This document shows, in pieces, positions 26,721-36,696 of a stretch of 64,000 nt of DNA (positions are counted from its first letter, which is position 1; every line of letters begins with the position of its first letter). Source of the stretch: Flavobacterium shii (GTDB taxonomy: Bacteria > Bacteroidota > Bacteroidia > Flavobacteriales > Flavobacteriaceae). The position numbers were made by a program, and so were the translations under genes. The stretch covers positions 1 to 64,000 of the forward strand of contig NZ_JAOZEW010000028.1 of the NCBI RefSeq assembly GCF_025847235.1, read 5' to 3'. The notes under the pieces are model-generated. The model was not told the origin of the DNA. It saw only the letters and a list, made by a program, of their open reading frames with translations, and ran no database searches.

Positions 26721-26752
26721 AAACAGTTGCAAGAACGTTCTTGCAACTGTTT
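26721..26752 (-). terminator. Perfect 32-bp palindrome, terminator of the M43 protease gene
   Basis: aaacagttgcaagaac is followed at once by its exact reverse complement. On the minus strand the palindrome starts 29 bp after the protease stop and is followed by a T-rich tract (ttgtttttat). Confidence 0.75.
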
Positions 26753-26781
26753 AACTATTTACTTTTTAAAATAAGAATTTT

Positions 26782-29700
26782 TTATTTCACCACTAATTTT
26801 TTGGTTTGCTTGATAGAGCCATTAGTAAATAATACATAGTAAATACCTGTTGGTAATTTTTTCACATCATAATTGAATGTATTGCGAACTGTATCTATTA
26901 AAGCTCCATTATTGTTGTAAATAGTAATTACCATTGCATCATCGGTATTGATATTTTTAAATGAGAAATTTACAATATCTGATGCCGGATTTGGGAAGAT
27001 TGTGAAAGATTTATTTTCCAAATCCACATTTGGAATTCCTAACGTAGGAGTAAGCGTGTAATCTCTATAGTTACTCCAATCACTTACTGCATTATCGTTT
27101 ATTGCTCTCATTCTTACTCTGTAATTTTTCTCAACTCCTTGCTTAACAATATATATAAAATGTACTGTTGATGTTCCAAATGTAGTCCATCCTGTTGCTT
27201 CGCTATATAACTGAATCTCATAGTTTGTAGCATTATTAATAAGGTTCCATGTTGTATAGAATCCTTCGGTATAAATTCCTGTATCTCCCTCATTAATTAT
27301 AGGAGTAGCCAAAGCCGGGTTTGGAGTCGTATCATCAACGGTTACAGTTACAATATTCGAATAATCAGAATATGTAGCGTTCATACTTGCTCTCACTTTG
27401 TAAGAATAAGTACTTCCTTTTATTAGTCCTGTATCAATATAAGAAGTTACACCTGGATCAAGAGTTGCAATAACGCTATAAGCTCCATTTCCTTCGGCTC
27501 TTTCTAGTGAAAATCCAGTTTCAATATCTGAGTTATCTTCCCATGTCAATGCTATAGTAAGAGCAGTTGAGTTTGCAGTTGCAGCTAAATTAGTAGGTTT
27601 ATCTAATGTCGCAGGAAGTGTGAAATCTCGCGGAATACTCCAGTCACTTGTTCCGAATGTATTTACAGCTCTTATTCTTACTTTATAATTTCTTTCGGTT
27701 CCTTGTTTATTTATATATAAGAAGTGAGCAGTTGATGTTCCCTGATCTGTCCATCCTGTTGTTTCATTGTATATCTGAACATCATAACTTGTTGCTTTAT
27801 TTATTAACCCCCATGTTACATAAAATCCATTGGCATAAATCCCAGTATCTCCACTATTAATTACTGGTGTAGGCAGAGTTGGAGTATTTGTTTCCTCGAT
27901 GGTTACCGATGCAATATTGGAGTAATCTGAATTTACCACATTCATAGCAGCTCTTACTTTATAAGAATAATTATTTCCCTTTATTAATCCCGTATCTGTA
28001 TAAGAAGTTGCGTTTACAGGTAGCGTTGCAATAACGCTGTAAGTTCCGTTTCCTAATGCTCTTTCTATAGAGAACCCTGTTTCATTATCGGAGTTATCTG
28101 CCCATGTTAAGGCAACCGAAAGAGCAGTTACATTTACAGTTGCAACAAGATTCCCCGGCGCATTGATGATTGGAGTCGTTATAGATTCGAATGGTTTGGT
28201 ATTATAGGCAAAATTTGTAATGGTATATCCATCTCCATTCGCAGTTACTTTAACCTTCATCCATCCATAGCAAGTTCTTCCTCGACTAGTGTATTCAAAA
28301 CCTACATAACTACTTTGATTATCCCAAACATTGTATGTTGCTGTGCGTAAATCCAATTGATTAGGATATGCACCCGGAGCTGTAAAATTACTTGAAGCGC
28401 CTATTGTAGCACCTGCGGCAACTTTAGTAATATTTCTTGTTCCCGGTTCGCAAACCAATCTTTTACCATAAGTTTCTATTTTTAGTGCATTTGCGGCATA
28501 TTGCCACGCACCGTAATCGGTATCATCTCCAACAGCTAAACTAAACCATTTCCAGTTTGATGCAGGGGAAACTTCATAGTCGGGATTATCAACATAATAG
28601 ACACCATAAGGAGCTTCAAATTCTACTTTTATTGTTTTCGAGGCATTATCAAGTGTTATTACGCCACCAGTTATAGCTGCATCTTTAAAAGTAATCACAA
28701 CCGAAGAATTGTTGGCTGGTAAATGAGAAATTGCATTTCCTGTAAAAGTAACGGCTACATTAGAGCTGTTTTGCAATGTTAAAACTGCGCTTAAACCTGT
28801 TGGAACGCCTGTAATTGTATAATCTGTACCCGCTGTTAATGTTCCTGTACTCTTGGTAAAAGTTCCATTATTGGTTGATAATGAAATTACTGCATTTGAA
28901 GTGATTGTGCCATCATTAGTATCAAATTCATATAAAGTATTAGGTGATAAAGTCACACCGGTTTTTGCTGTTACGCCTGTTGTAATGGAGGCTCCCGGCT
29001 GTGTATTATAGGCATATTCAGAGATAGTATATCCATCGCCATTTGCATCAACGGTAACTTTAAACCAACCATAACAGGTTAATCCATCAATAAGATAATC
29101 AAAACCAACGTATCCTGTTTTTCCATCCCAATTTGTATATGTTGCCGTACGTAAATCCAATTCATCTGGATATGCTCCCGGAGCTTTAAAATTACTGGTA
29201 GAACCTACAGGTGTATTTGCAGGAAGCAATGAAATATTTCTTGTTCCAGTTTCACACACTAATTTTTTAGTGTACGTTTCGATTTTTAATGCTTTGGAAG
29301 CAAATCTCCAAGCTCCGAAAGCAGGATCATCGCCTTTCTCTATTTTAAATGCTTTCCATGTAAGAGTAGCATTAGCTGTAGCATCTGGCATATCGACAAA
29401 GTAAATTCGGTATGGATCAACAAATTTAAAATCATAATACAAATCCTTACAGGTCATTCCTGAATCTCCACCTGAGAAAGCCGCTGGTAAAAATGTAATT
29501 TTTCCTTGAACATTATTAGTTCGTAGATGACTTGTGGCCTTTCCGGTTAAAGTAATAGTTAATTGAGAATTTGAATTAACAGTAAGTACAGGTATAATTC
29601 CTGCTGGAAAATTATGATTAAAGTGCGTTCCAGAAACCATTGTTCCAGATGCAAGAGCAAATGATTTAGCACCAGATAAGGTAACCATAGAAGAAGCATC

Positions 29701-30753
29701 AAAGGATCCATCATTAACAACTGCCTCTTTAAAAAAGTTTGAATTTGATGCTAGTAAACCTCCTGTATTGTTTACTCCGGTAGCAATTAGGTTACTTTCC
29801 TGCCAAAGTGTTTTTCTTGCAGGATGTTCTAATGCTGCCAACATTCGATCGATTTGTCCTTGGGTATACATTTTATAACAACCTTGTGCGCCATTATATC
29901 CCATGTAATTTTCGTTGTTTACCCTGTCGCCAAAACAGTTTGTTCCTTGTGTACAGGCAAGTGTATGTTTTCCGTCTTCAAGTGGTGTGTCATCAACCTC
30001 GTCAGTACCCGTACATCCTCCTTCGAAGGTGTGGATTAAATTTAAGAAATGCCCAAATTCATGTGTTAGTGTAGCCGAAAACTCCTTACTGTATGAGTTG
30101 TCATATAAATAAGCTCCATTAAAAACAACTCTGGCTGTGTTGCTGGCTGTCATACCAGAATCCGGATACCAAGCAACTCCTGAATTATTAGGAGTACCAT
30201 CGGCATATAAGTCGCCTTGAATATAAACATTCATATACTTTTTATTATCCCAAGCATCGACAGCAATCTGGTCATCATATCCGCCGCCATTTCCATAACC
30301 ATTCTTGGCAGGATGAAATATAACTCCAGATGTACAACCTCCGTTTGGGTCTATCTTGGCAAGCTTAAATTCGATATTTAATGTTCCTCTTCTAGCTTGA
30401 AAAAAAGGATCCACCGTTGCATAATCGGCATTACGACCATTAAAATCGTCATTAATTTGAGCTAAGTGATTAACGATTTTTTGATAAGTAATAGTTTTTC
30501 CGTTTTGTACATCGCCATATATGTGGAACACAACCGGAATAACATACGTTGTTTGTAATTGTTTAGAAGTTTTGGATTTTCTTTCGGATCTGAATTTTTT
30601 GCTAAAAGCATCAAAATCTTGCTTTTCTTTTAATGCATGTGGATTTAATTTGTAGAGTTTTGCATTCTCTTCGCTAGTCCGACAAGGCAGACTTTGTGCA
30701 CCTATTTTTAGAACGCAAATAAATGCCATAAATAAAAATAATTTTGTTTTCAT
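26782..30753 (-). CDS. Secreted M43-family metalloprotease with FN3 domains and T9SS tail
   Basis: 1323 residues with a signal peptide (MKTKLFLFMAFICVLKIGAQS). The pappalysin-type (M43) catalytic domain is at about 60-320, with the zinc site HEFGHFLNLIH (His231, Glu232, His235, His241). Two similar modules of about 260 residues (about 340-595 and 600-865, each with YFVD and LVCE.GTRNI) are of unknown fold. Then come alternating FN3 and FN3-like modules (about 865-1238). The tail, about 1248-1323 (FTIFPNPASDIVNF...TKKLVVK), is a type A T9SS sorting domain. It is thus exported and surface-bound or released. The SusCD pair lies directly upstream on the same strand, so it probably supplies peptides. 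Confidence 0.9.
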   Translation of the reverse strand: MKTKLFLFMAFICVLKIGAQSLPCRTSEENAKLYKLNPHALKEKQDFDAFSKKFRSERKSKTSKQLQTTYVIPVVFHIYGDVQNGKTITYQKIVNHLAQINDDFNGRNADYATVDPFFQARRGTLNIEFKLAKIDPNGGCTSGVIFHPAKNGYGNGGGYDDQIAVDAWDNKKYMNVYIQGDLYADGTPNNSGVAWYPDSGMTASNTARVVFNGAYLYDNSYSKEFSATLTHEFGHFLNLIHTFEGGCTGTDEVDDTPLEDGKHTLACTQGTNCFGDRVNNENYMGYNGAQGCYKMYTQGQIDRMLAALEHPARKTLWQESNLIATGVNNTGGLLASNSNFFKEAVVNDGSFDASSMVTLSGAKSFALASGTMVSGTHFNHNFPAGIIPVLTVNSNSQLTITLTGKATSHLRTNNVQGKITFLPAAFSGGDSGMTCKDLYYDFKFVDPYRIYFVDMPDATANATLTWKAFKIEKGDDPAFGAWRFASKALKIETYTKKLVCETGTRNISLLPANTPVGSTSNFKAPGAYPDELDLRTATYTNWDGKTGYVGFDYLIDGLTCYGWFKVTVDANGDGYTISEYAYNTQPGASITTGVTAKTGVTLSPNTLYEFDTNDGTITSNAVISLSTNNGTFTKSTGTLTAGTDYTITGVPTGLSAVLTLQNSSNVAVTFTGNAISHLPANNSSVVITFKDAAITGGVITLDNASKTIKVEFEAPYGVYYVDNPDYEVSPASNWKWFSLAVGDDTDYGAWQYAANALKIETYGKRLVCEPGTRNITKVAAGATIGASSNFTAPGAYPNQLDLRTATYNVWDNQSSYVGFEYTSRGRTCYGWMKVKVTANGDGYTITNFAYNTKPFESITTPIINAPGNLVATVNVTALSVALTWADNSDNETGFSIERALGNGTYSVIATLPVNATSYTDTGLIKGNNYSYKVRAAMNVVNSDYSNIASVTIEETNTPTLPTPVINSGDTGIYANGFYVTWGLINKATSYDVQIYNETTGWTDQGTSTAHFLYINKQGTERNYKVRIRAVNTFGTSDWSIPRDFTLPATLDKPTNLAATANSTALTIALTWEDNSDIETGFSLERAEGNGAYSVIATLDPGVTSYIDTGLIKGSTYSYKVRASMNATYSDYSNIVTVTVDDTTPNPALATPIINEGDTGIYTEGFYTTWNLINNATNYEIQLYSEATGWTTFGTSTVHFIYIVKQGVEKNYRVRMRAINDNAVSDWSNYRDYTLTPTLGIPNVDLENKSFTIFPNPASDIVNFSFKNINTDDAMVITIYNNNGALIDTVRNTFNYDVKKLPTGIYYVLFTNGSIKQTKKLVVK

Positions 30754-30780
30754 ATTCTTTGGATTTTGTTAGTGTAGAGC

Positions 30781-30788
30781 CAAAGATA
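30781..30788 (-). promoter_or_regulatory. Candidate -7 box of the M43 protease
   Basis: The complement reads TATCTTTG, a TAnnTTTG match, 27 bp before the start codon at 30753. No clear -33 element is visible. Confidence 0.5.
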
Positions 30789-30969
30789 TTTTTATAGCCA
30801 ATGATTTAGTTATACTATTTTATTCAGTTATGATATGAAATTATCTTTAAATTAGTATTAAGTTTATGTTATGTGTAATTATTCTTATAATTTAATAAAT
30901 TTTTATCAATACGTGAATATTGCTATCGAATAATAATAACTAATTGAATATAATCTACGAAAAGGGGAT

Positions 30970-31420
30970 TTAACACATAGAAACATAGAATTTATGTGTA
31001 AAAAAGAAAGCAAAGAGGAATATATTTCTTTCACATAAGTAAGTCGTAAGTTTTAAAGTCGTAAAGTCAAAAGGATTGATATCAATTAAAACTGCACAAA
31101 ATCAAAGTATTGCTCATTTTATCTAATTTTAAAATACGACATTATAATGTGATTATTACTTAGCTAGTCTCGATCCCGAAGCTTCGGGCAATGTCATTAA
31201 GTTAAGGAAACAGCTGCATGCTTTGCCGAATAAATCTCTCGCAAAGGCGCCTAGTCGCAAAGAGATAATGTAATAACTTGGCGATTAGGCATCTTTGAGA
31301 AAAATTATAGTTTAAAAAGCTTAACTTAATGACATTGAGCTTCGGGACAGGACGGGATGCATTTTAAATAAGTGAAATACCTTTTTTTAAGTTTATGAGA
31401 TCTATGTTTCTATGTGTTAA
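30970..31420. repeat. 451-bp element bounded by 20-bp inverted repeats, with a nested pair
   Basis: Outer arms start ttaacacatagaaacata (30970-30989) and end with its complement (31401-31420), 20 bp perfect. Inner arms aatgtcattaagttaag (31190-31206) and cttaacttaatgacatt (31320-31336) are 17 bp perfect. No ORF is inside, and no target duplication is evident. Confidence 0.65.
31175..31188. repeat. REP-like palindrome cccgaagcttcggg
   Basis: Perfect 14-bp palindrome, the core of the family also found at 16287-16320 and 17557-17584. A half copy follows at 31337-31358 on the other side of the nested repeat. Confidence 0.7.
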
Positions 31421-31463
31421 GAATAATTGTATCCAAACAAACTATAGCAATTTAAATAAGACA

Positions 31464-31495
31464 TAAAAAAACAGGCACTCTATTGAGTACCTGTT
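31464..31495 (-). terminator. Terminator of the susC-susD transcript
   Basis: On the minus strand, aacaggtactc pairs with gagtgcctgtt (one mismatch) around a 5-nt loop and is followed by seven T, 36 bp after the susD stop. Confidence 0.85.
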
Positions 31496-31531
31496 AAATT
31501 CAAGGAAATACTGATTTGACTACTAATCCAA

Positions 31532-32989
31532 CTAAAATTTATCCCAGAATATTTTTGTTGTCATTTTATCACCGCCTATTGCAGATGCTGCAGCGTTATA
31601 ATTATCTTTATTTAAAGTAGAATCAAATAGAGAATATATATTTCTAACAGGCACTTTTCCTTCGGCTTCACTCACAGCAGTAACAGGAGCTACCAAGATA
31701 GGGAAGTCCAATCTTCTATATTCTGTCCAACCTTCAAATCCACGATTGTAATACGCGATCCAAAGTTGGTACGCGATTTTTTGTTTATCGGTTCCGGCTG
31801 CTGTAGCAAAAGCAACATCAGTTCTTGCCAAATAAGTATCTGCATCGATACCGGAAATACCCCAATAATTCATGCTTGAGCGAATTCCTTTCTCATAATA
31901 ATCGGCAGCAGTACCACCCACATTAAAGCCTCTGTTTGCAGCATCGGCCAGTAAGAAGCTTGTTTCGGTATAATCGAATATTACACCAGGGTTTGTTCTA
32001 TCTCTTAATTTTAAACCTACATTAGAGAAGTTTTTGTAACTAACTTGTTGTGCATAAGGAGCACCTTTATATTCACCTGAGATTTTTGAAGCAGGATTAA
32101 AAAATATATCTCTTCTAGGATCTGATTTTGCATTTAATTCATTTACAAAAAATTCGGTTGGCAAAATTTGACTTTCATTTACTAAACTATTATACAATGG
32201 ATTTTCATCTATAGTAGTTTTATAATATTGAAATAAAGCGGCATCAGAATTACCGCTCATTACTCCGGAATTAAAAGCCGTTTCAACCATAGATTGAGCC
32301 TTAGCAGGATCTACATCTGCAAGATGCATTCCCATTTTTACCTTAACACTATTGGCTAACTTTTTCCATTTGGTAACATTTCCTTTAAAAATGAGGTCTG
32401 CCGAACCGAAACTATCATAATTACTATCCAAATTAACAATAGCAATATCTAGTCGCGTAGCTAAATCTAAGTAAACAGTTTTTGCATCATCATATTTTGG
32501 AGTTGGAAAACTAGCTATATCCAAAGCTTGAGAATAAACAATATTTCCAAAAAGATCTACCAATGTTTGATAAACCATTACAATTTGAACTTCTAGAATT
32601 GCTAATCTATTTTTCTTAACTGCAATTTCTACAGGTCCTAACGCTTGTTCTTCGTTTATTTTATTTTTAGCAATTATTAAATCTTGCAAAACATCTCTAT
32701 AAAGTATTACAGTATGAGAATTGCCTAAATTTCTTTTGGCTTGATTATAATTTACTTCGTCAGTATAGGTCGACGTAGTCCAATACTGAGCATATCCTCT
32801 AAAATTATTATCATTTACAGATGCATTGGTTAAGAAATAAGCATAATTTACTTGAGAACTAGTCATTAAGTTACTTGCCAGAGCATTAGTATATGCTTTT
32901 TGATTCTCATTTAAACTATCTATATTATCACAAGAAACAACTGAAAGTACAAAAGCGCTTGCGAAGAAAATTATTTTTAATTTTTTCAT
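31532..32989 (-). CDS. SusD/RagB-like outer-membrane lipoprotein
   Basis: Surface lipoprotein that binds substrate and closes over the TonB-linked partner. Lipobox SVVSC gives Cys20. The 485-residue helical protein resembles the SusD-like 2 group (long N-terminal helix, RGYAQYWTTSTYTDEVNY, C-terminal GFEGWTEYRRLDFPIL). The 11-bp gap from the SusC-like gene shows one operon. In this place, between a secreted protease and proline peptidase/hydroxyproline genes, a peptide substrate (as for RagAB) is more likely than a glycan. This is inference from context. Confidence 0.92.
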   Translation of the reverse strand: MKKLKIIFFASAFVLSVVSCDNIDSLNENQKAYTNALASNLMTSSQVNYAYFLTNASVNDNNFRGYAQYWTTSTYTDEVNYNQAKRNLGNSHTVILYRDVLQDLIIAKNKINEEQALGPVEIAVKKNRLAILEVQIVMVYQTLVDLFGNIVYSQALDIASFPTPKYDDAKTVYLDLATRLDIAIVNLDSNYDSFGSADLIFKGNVTKWKKLANSVKVKMGMHLADVDPAKAQSMVETAFNSGVMSGNSDAALFQYYKTTIDENPLYNSLVNESQILPTEFFVNELNAKSDPRRDIFFNPASKISGEYKGAPYAQQVSYKNFSNVGLKLRDRTNPGVIFDYTETSFLLADAANRGFNVGGTAADYYEKGIRSSMNYWGISGIDADTYLARTDVAFATAAGTDKQKIAYQLWIAYYNRGFEGWTEYRRLDFPILVAPVTAVSEAEGKVPVRNIYSLFDSTLNKDNYNAAASAIGGDKMTTKIFWDKF

Positions 32990-33000
32990 TTTATTTATTT

Positions 33001-36000
33001 TTAGAATTGAACTTTCATGTTAAAGTTATACTCTTTTGATGTTGGCAATACTCCTGTTTGAAAACCTTGCATATTACCAGATGACGATCCTGCCTCTGGA
33101 TCTGCATAAGGAAGATTCTTGCTAATGATCCATAGATTGCTACCGTTTACAGCAAAAACAATACTATTGATAAATGTATTTTCCAGATATTTTGATGGGA
33201 ATCTATAGCTCAATCCCACTTCGCGTAATTTTACATAAGATGCATCATAAACGTAAGCTTGTTGTGGCATTGAGTTATACGTATCATAATCCGCAAGAAC
33301 AACTTTAGTATTAGGAGTACCATCGGCTTTTACACCCGGAAGGATAATTCCTCCACCATCGGCAAGAGAATTTCTTACTGGGTTTCCTAAATGATTTGTA
33401 CCTACAGTACTTTCATAAATACCTGTTGTATTACCAAATTGTTGATCTAGGGAATAAACATCACCTCCTTTTTTAATATCAATTAAGAAGTTGAATGTTA
33501 TGTTTTTATAATTAAAAACGTTGTTTATACCACCAGTCCAATCAGGATTTACATTACCAATTGTTGCTCCGGCTACAACATCATATCTTCCGTTTGCTTT
33601 TACCACTTTTTCTCCATCAAGATAATTAAATCCTCTTCCTACAAGCTGCCCAATTGGTTTTCCAACTTCGGCAACATATCCTATACCTTGAAATGATCCA
33701 AGAGAGATTCTGTCGGCACCATTAAGATCAATAACTTCATTTCTATTTGACGCCCAGTTAATTTTGGTTTCCCAAGAGAAGTCTTTTGTTTTAAACGGAA
33801 TAGCAGTCAAAGTAAGTTCGAAACCTTTATTTTGTACATCACCACCATTAATCCAAGCTCGACTGTAACCCGTTTGTGTAGGTGTCTCGATAGATAAAAT
33901 CTGATTTGTAGTATTGGTTTTATAATATGTAAAATCCAATCCTAATCTGTTTTTAAAAAATTTAAGCTCTATACCGGCTTCAGTACCTTTGGTAAGTTCG
34001 CTTTTTAGATTAGAATTACTTTTATAATCCTCCATAGAGAAACGTATTCCATCAGGTCCAAAATTATTATTCTTATCATACGTAGATTGAATTACTGCAA
34101 ATGGTGCATCATTTCCAGTTTCGGCATAGTTTAAACGTAGTTTACCAAATGATAACCAATCAGCTTTAATGTGATTGCTAAAAATATAAGTTCCTGTAAC
34201 AGATGGATAAGTATATGTGTTATTTTTTGATGGTAATGTAGATGATTGATCTACTCTGTAAGAACCTTCTAAAAAATAGGTTTCACTAAAATTGAAAGTT
34301 GCATTGGCATACACACTATTTGTACCTAAAGTAGCCAATTTTTCGTCAGGGAAATTAATTGGCATTAGAGTATTACTCAACATATATTTCCCTGGTACAA
34401 TTAAACCACCATTAGTTTTCGCATAAACACTACTATTTACAGATCGTCTGGAGTTTGCTCCGGCAAGTCCGTAAAACTTAATGTTTTCTGTAATATCAGT
34501 TTTAAAGTTTAAGATTAAATCTAAATTTATCTCACGGAATGTTTTATCAAATCTAGAGTATTGCCCTAATGTATTTGGCGTTCTTTTTGATCCTACAGCA
34601 ATACGTTCTTCTTGTAATTGTTGGTAAAAATCAATAGATCCCTTCCCAACAATATTCAACCATTTATTTACGTCTGTGCTTAAAGCAAAATTACCAAAGA
34701 AACGATCTCTGTTTAATGAATTATAATTGTTATTACGTTGGAAATACGGGTTGTCGTGAAATTGAATTGATAAGTCATTTGGCCCACCAACACTCCAAGT
34801 TGTATTTTTCCCTGTTATATTATAAGCATCTTCCAAATCCTGAAAATCAGCACTCATATTATACCATTGTCTTACACTGCTTAAGTAATTATTACCACCA
34901 TCACCATATCCAGTTTCATTCATTCCTATAGCATTTGCTTTTAGGTAATTTGCAGAAGCGGATACTTTGGTTTTATCAGTAAGCTTATAACTTGCAGAAA
35001 AATTAAAGTTATCTTTTCTGTTATTGCTATTTGGTAAAATTCCTTGTGCCTGATTGTAATTTGTGTAACCAAATCTAAAATCACCTTTATCATTGGCTGC
35101 AGAAATTGCGATATTATTTGTGTAAGTTAGACTAGTTTTATAAAAGCTATTTGGATTCTTTTTTACAGGTGTCCAAGGGGTTGCTTTTCCATAAGTAGGC
35201 AGTTCCGGATAAAAAGAATTCCAGTTGTAAACTAATAGGTTAGGATCGAATTTTGGCCCCCAAGAAGCATCGTCTGTCGCTGCATAAGGATGTGTACCAC
35301 TTCCTAAATCTACAGTACCATAAAAATCTCCATAACCACTACCGTATTGATTTTGATATTGAGGTAATGTTGCTTTATCTGCAACTCCGATAGTAACTCC
35401 TGAGTTAAAAGAAATTCCTAATCCTCCTTTGGATTTGCTTCCTTTTTTTAATGTTACAATAATAACCCCATTGGCAGCTCTGGAGCCATAAAGCGCAGAT
35501 GCAGCAGAACCTTTTAAAACATTTATAGTTTCTATATCATCCGGATTAATGTCTGAAGCAGCATTTCCGTAATCATATCCTCCTGTATTTCCACCACTTT
35601 TTTGATTATCAGTATTGGTATTGTCGTTGTTTAATGGCACTCCATCTACAACCCATAATGCCTGATTGCTTTGTGTTAACGAACTAGTTCCACGAATAAT
35701 AACATTTGTAGATCCTCCAATATTGTTGTTTCTTCTTATGTTAACCCCGGCAACTTTACCCGAAATGGAATTGGCTACATTACCGTTATTTATTTTGTTT
35801 AAATCTTCGCCTTTGACTTCCTGAGTAGCGTAACCAAGAGATTTCTTTTCTCTTTTTACGCCTAGTGCAGTTACTACAACTTCTTGTAAGGCAGTAGAGC
35901 CACCCGCCATTTTGACATTTACTTTATTTGTACTCGCAGCAACATCCTGAGTTTTCATTCCGATATAGTTGAATGAAAGAATTTGATTTGCAGATGCCTG

Positions 36001-36195
36001 AATTGAGTAAGCCCCATCAAAATCTGTTTGTGTTCCTATTTTAGATCCCTTAATCATTACACTAACACCTGGTAACGGTAATCCCGCATCATCGGTAACA
36101 ATTCCTGTGACTAATCTTTCTTGCGAAAAGATCATTTGTGTTGCAAATACAAAAAAGAGTATTGCAAATTTCCTTAAATAAACTTTAATTCTCAT
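33001..36195 (-). CDS. SusC/RagA-family TonB-linked outer-membrane transporter
   Basis: 1064 residues with a signal peptide (cleavage near FSQ, residue 25). The N-terminal carboxypeptidase-regulatory-like domain (about 28-103, VTGIVTDDAGLPLPGVSVMI) precedes the plug (about 110-250) with the family motifs LQEVVVTALG and SAASALYGSRAANGVIIVT. The large barrel ends YNFNMKVQF. It imports the substrate handed over by the SusD partner using TonB energy. The 499-bp gap to the upstream hydroxyproline operon contains that operon's terminator, so SusCD is a separate transcript. Confidence 0.95.
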   Translation of the reverse strand: MRIKVYLRKFAILFFVFATQMIFSQERLVTGIVTDDAGLPLPGVSVMIKGSKIGTQTDFDGAYSIQASANQILSFNYIGMKTQDVAASTNKVNVKMAGGSTALQEVVVTALGVKREKKSLGYATQEVKGEDLNKINNGNVANSISGKVAGVNIRRNNNIGGSTNVIIRGTSSLTQSNQALWVVDGVPLNNDNTNTDNQKSGGNTGGYDYGNAASDINPDDIETINVLKGSAASALYGSRAANGVIIVTLKKGSKSKGGLGISFNSGVTIGVADKATLPQYQNQYGSGYGDFYGTVDLGSGTHPYAATDDASWGPKFDPNLLVYNWNSFYPELPTYGKATPWTPVKKNPNSFYKTSLTYTNNIAISAANDKGDFRFGYTNYNQAQGILPNSNNRKDNFNFSASYKLTDKTKVSASANYLKANAIGMNETGYGDGGNNYLSSVRQWYNMSADFQDLEDAYNITGKNTTWSVGGPNDLSIQFHDNPYFQRNNNYNSLNRDRFFGNFALSTDVNKWLNIVGKGSIDFYQQLQEERIAVGSKRTPNTLGQYSRFDKTFREINLDLILNFKTDITENIKFYGLAGANSRRSVNSSVYAKTNGGLIVPGKYMLSNTLMPINFPDEKLATLGTNSVYANATFNFSETYFLEGSYRVDQSSTLPSKNNTYTYPSVTGTYIFSNHIKADWLSFGKLRLNYAETGNDAPFAVIQSTYDKNNNFGPDGIRFSMEDYKSNSNLKSELTKGTEAGIELKFFKNRLGLDFTYYKTNTTNQILSIETPTQTGYSRAWINGGDVQNKGFELTLTAIPFKTKDFSWETKINWASNRNEVIDLNGADRISLGSFQGIGYVAEVGKPIGQLVGRGFNYLDGEKVVKANGRYDVVAGATIGNVNPDWTGGINNVFNYKNITFNFLIDIKKGGDVYSLDQQFGNTTGIYESTVGTNHLGNPVRNSLADGGGIILPGVKADGTPNTKVVLADYDTYNSMPQQAYVYDASYVKLREVGLSYRFPSKYLENTFINSIVFAVNGSNLWIISKNLPYADPEAGSSSGNMQGFQTGVLPTSKEYNFNMKVQF

Positions 36196-36696
36196 ATACT
36201 GGTTTTATGATTAATAAGTGCAAATATTTTGCATTTATGCCTTTTTTTATGCCAATATATTATCATAAAAACAGATTATATTATCGTGTTTTAAGGATGA
36301 TACATTTACGAGGATTTTATTTATAAGTATTTATTTACCCGAATGAATTTTAGCGTTTTTTGATATAGGATTGTTAAAGAAATAAGTTTATGAAATTGGA
36401 ACGCGATGACACAAATTTATCTTTTATAATGAGGGCGGGTTTTATCTTTATCAAAGTTTTTAATTTTGATAAAAAGCCATAAATTAATTAGGGAAAATTC
36501 ATAAAAAAAGGTGAAAAATGAATTAGAAGTCTGAAAATTAAACCTAAAAGGTCAAGAAAAGACCTTACAGGATTACTGAATAAATTAGAGAAAATTTGTG
36601 TAATTTGTGGCAAAAAAAAGGTTTCTGCGTAAAAAAACAGCTACAAAAATAATTCTGTAGCTGTTAATATCTATAACCTAAAATAGGAGAGAAGGG
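36196..36696. other. Gene-free region upstream of susC
   Basis: 501 bp without an ORF. It should hold the susC promoter; a small inverted repeat tgcaaa-tat-tttgca lies at 36219-36233, 24 bp before the susC start, and might be an operator. A short aaggtc/gacctt hairpin is at about 36548-36566. The terminator of the neighbouring operon is at 36631-36665. Confidence 0.5.
36631..36665 (-). terminator. Terminator of the hydroxyproline operon
   Basis: On the minus strand, aacagctaca / tgtagctgtt forms a 10-bp stem with a 10-nt loop, followed by a run of T. It starts 32 bp after the stop of the PepP-like gene. Confidence 0.85.

Larger units (their letters stand above)
30754..31531. other. Gene-free region with nested inverted repeats
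   Basis: 778 bp without a credible ORF between susD and the protease gene. It holds the protease promoter region, a nested pair of inverted repeats (30970-31420), the REP-like palindrome at 31175-31188 and the susCD terminator near 31470. Confidence 0.6.
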
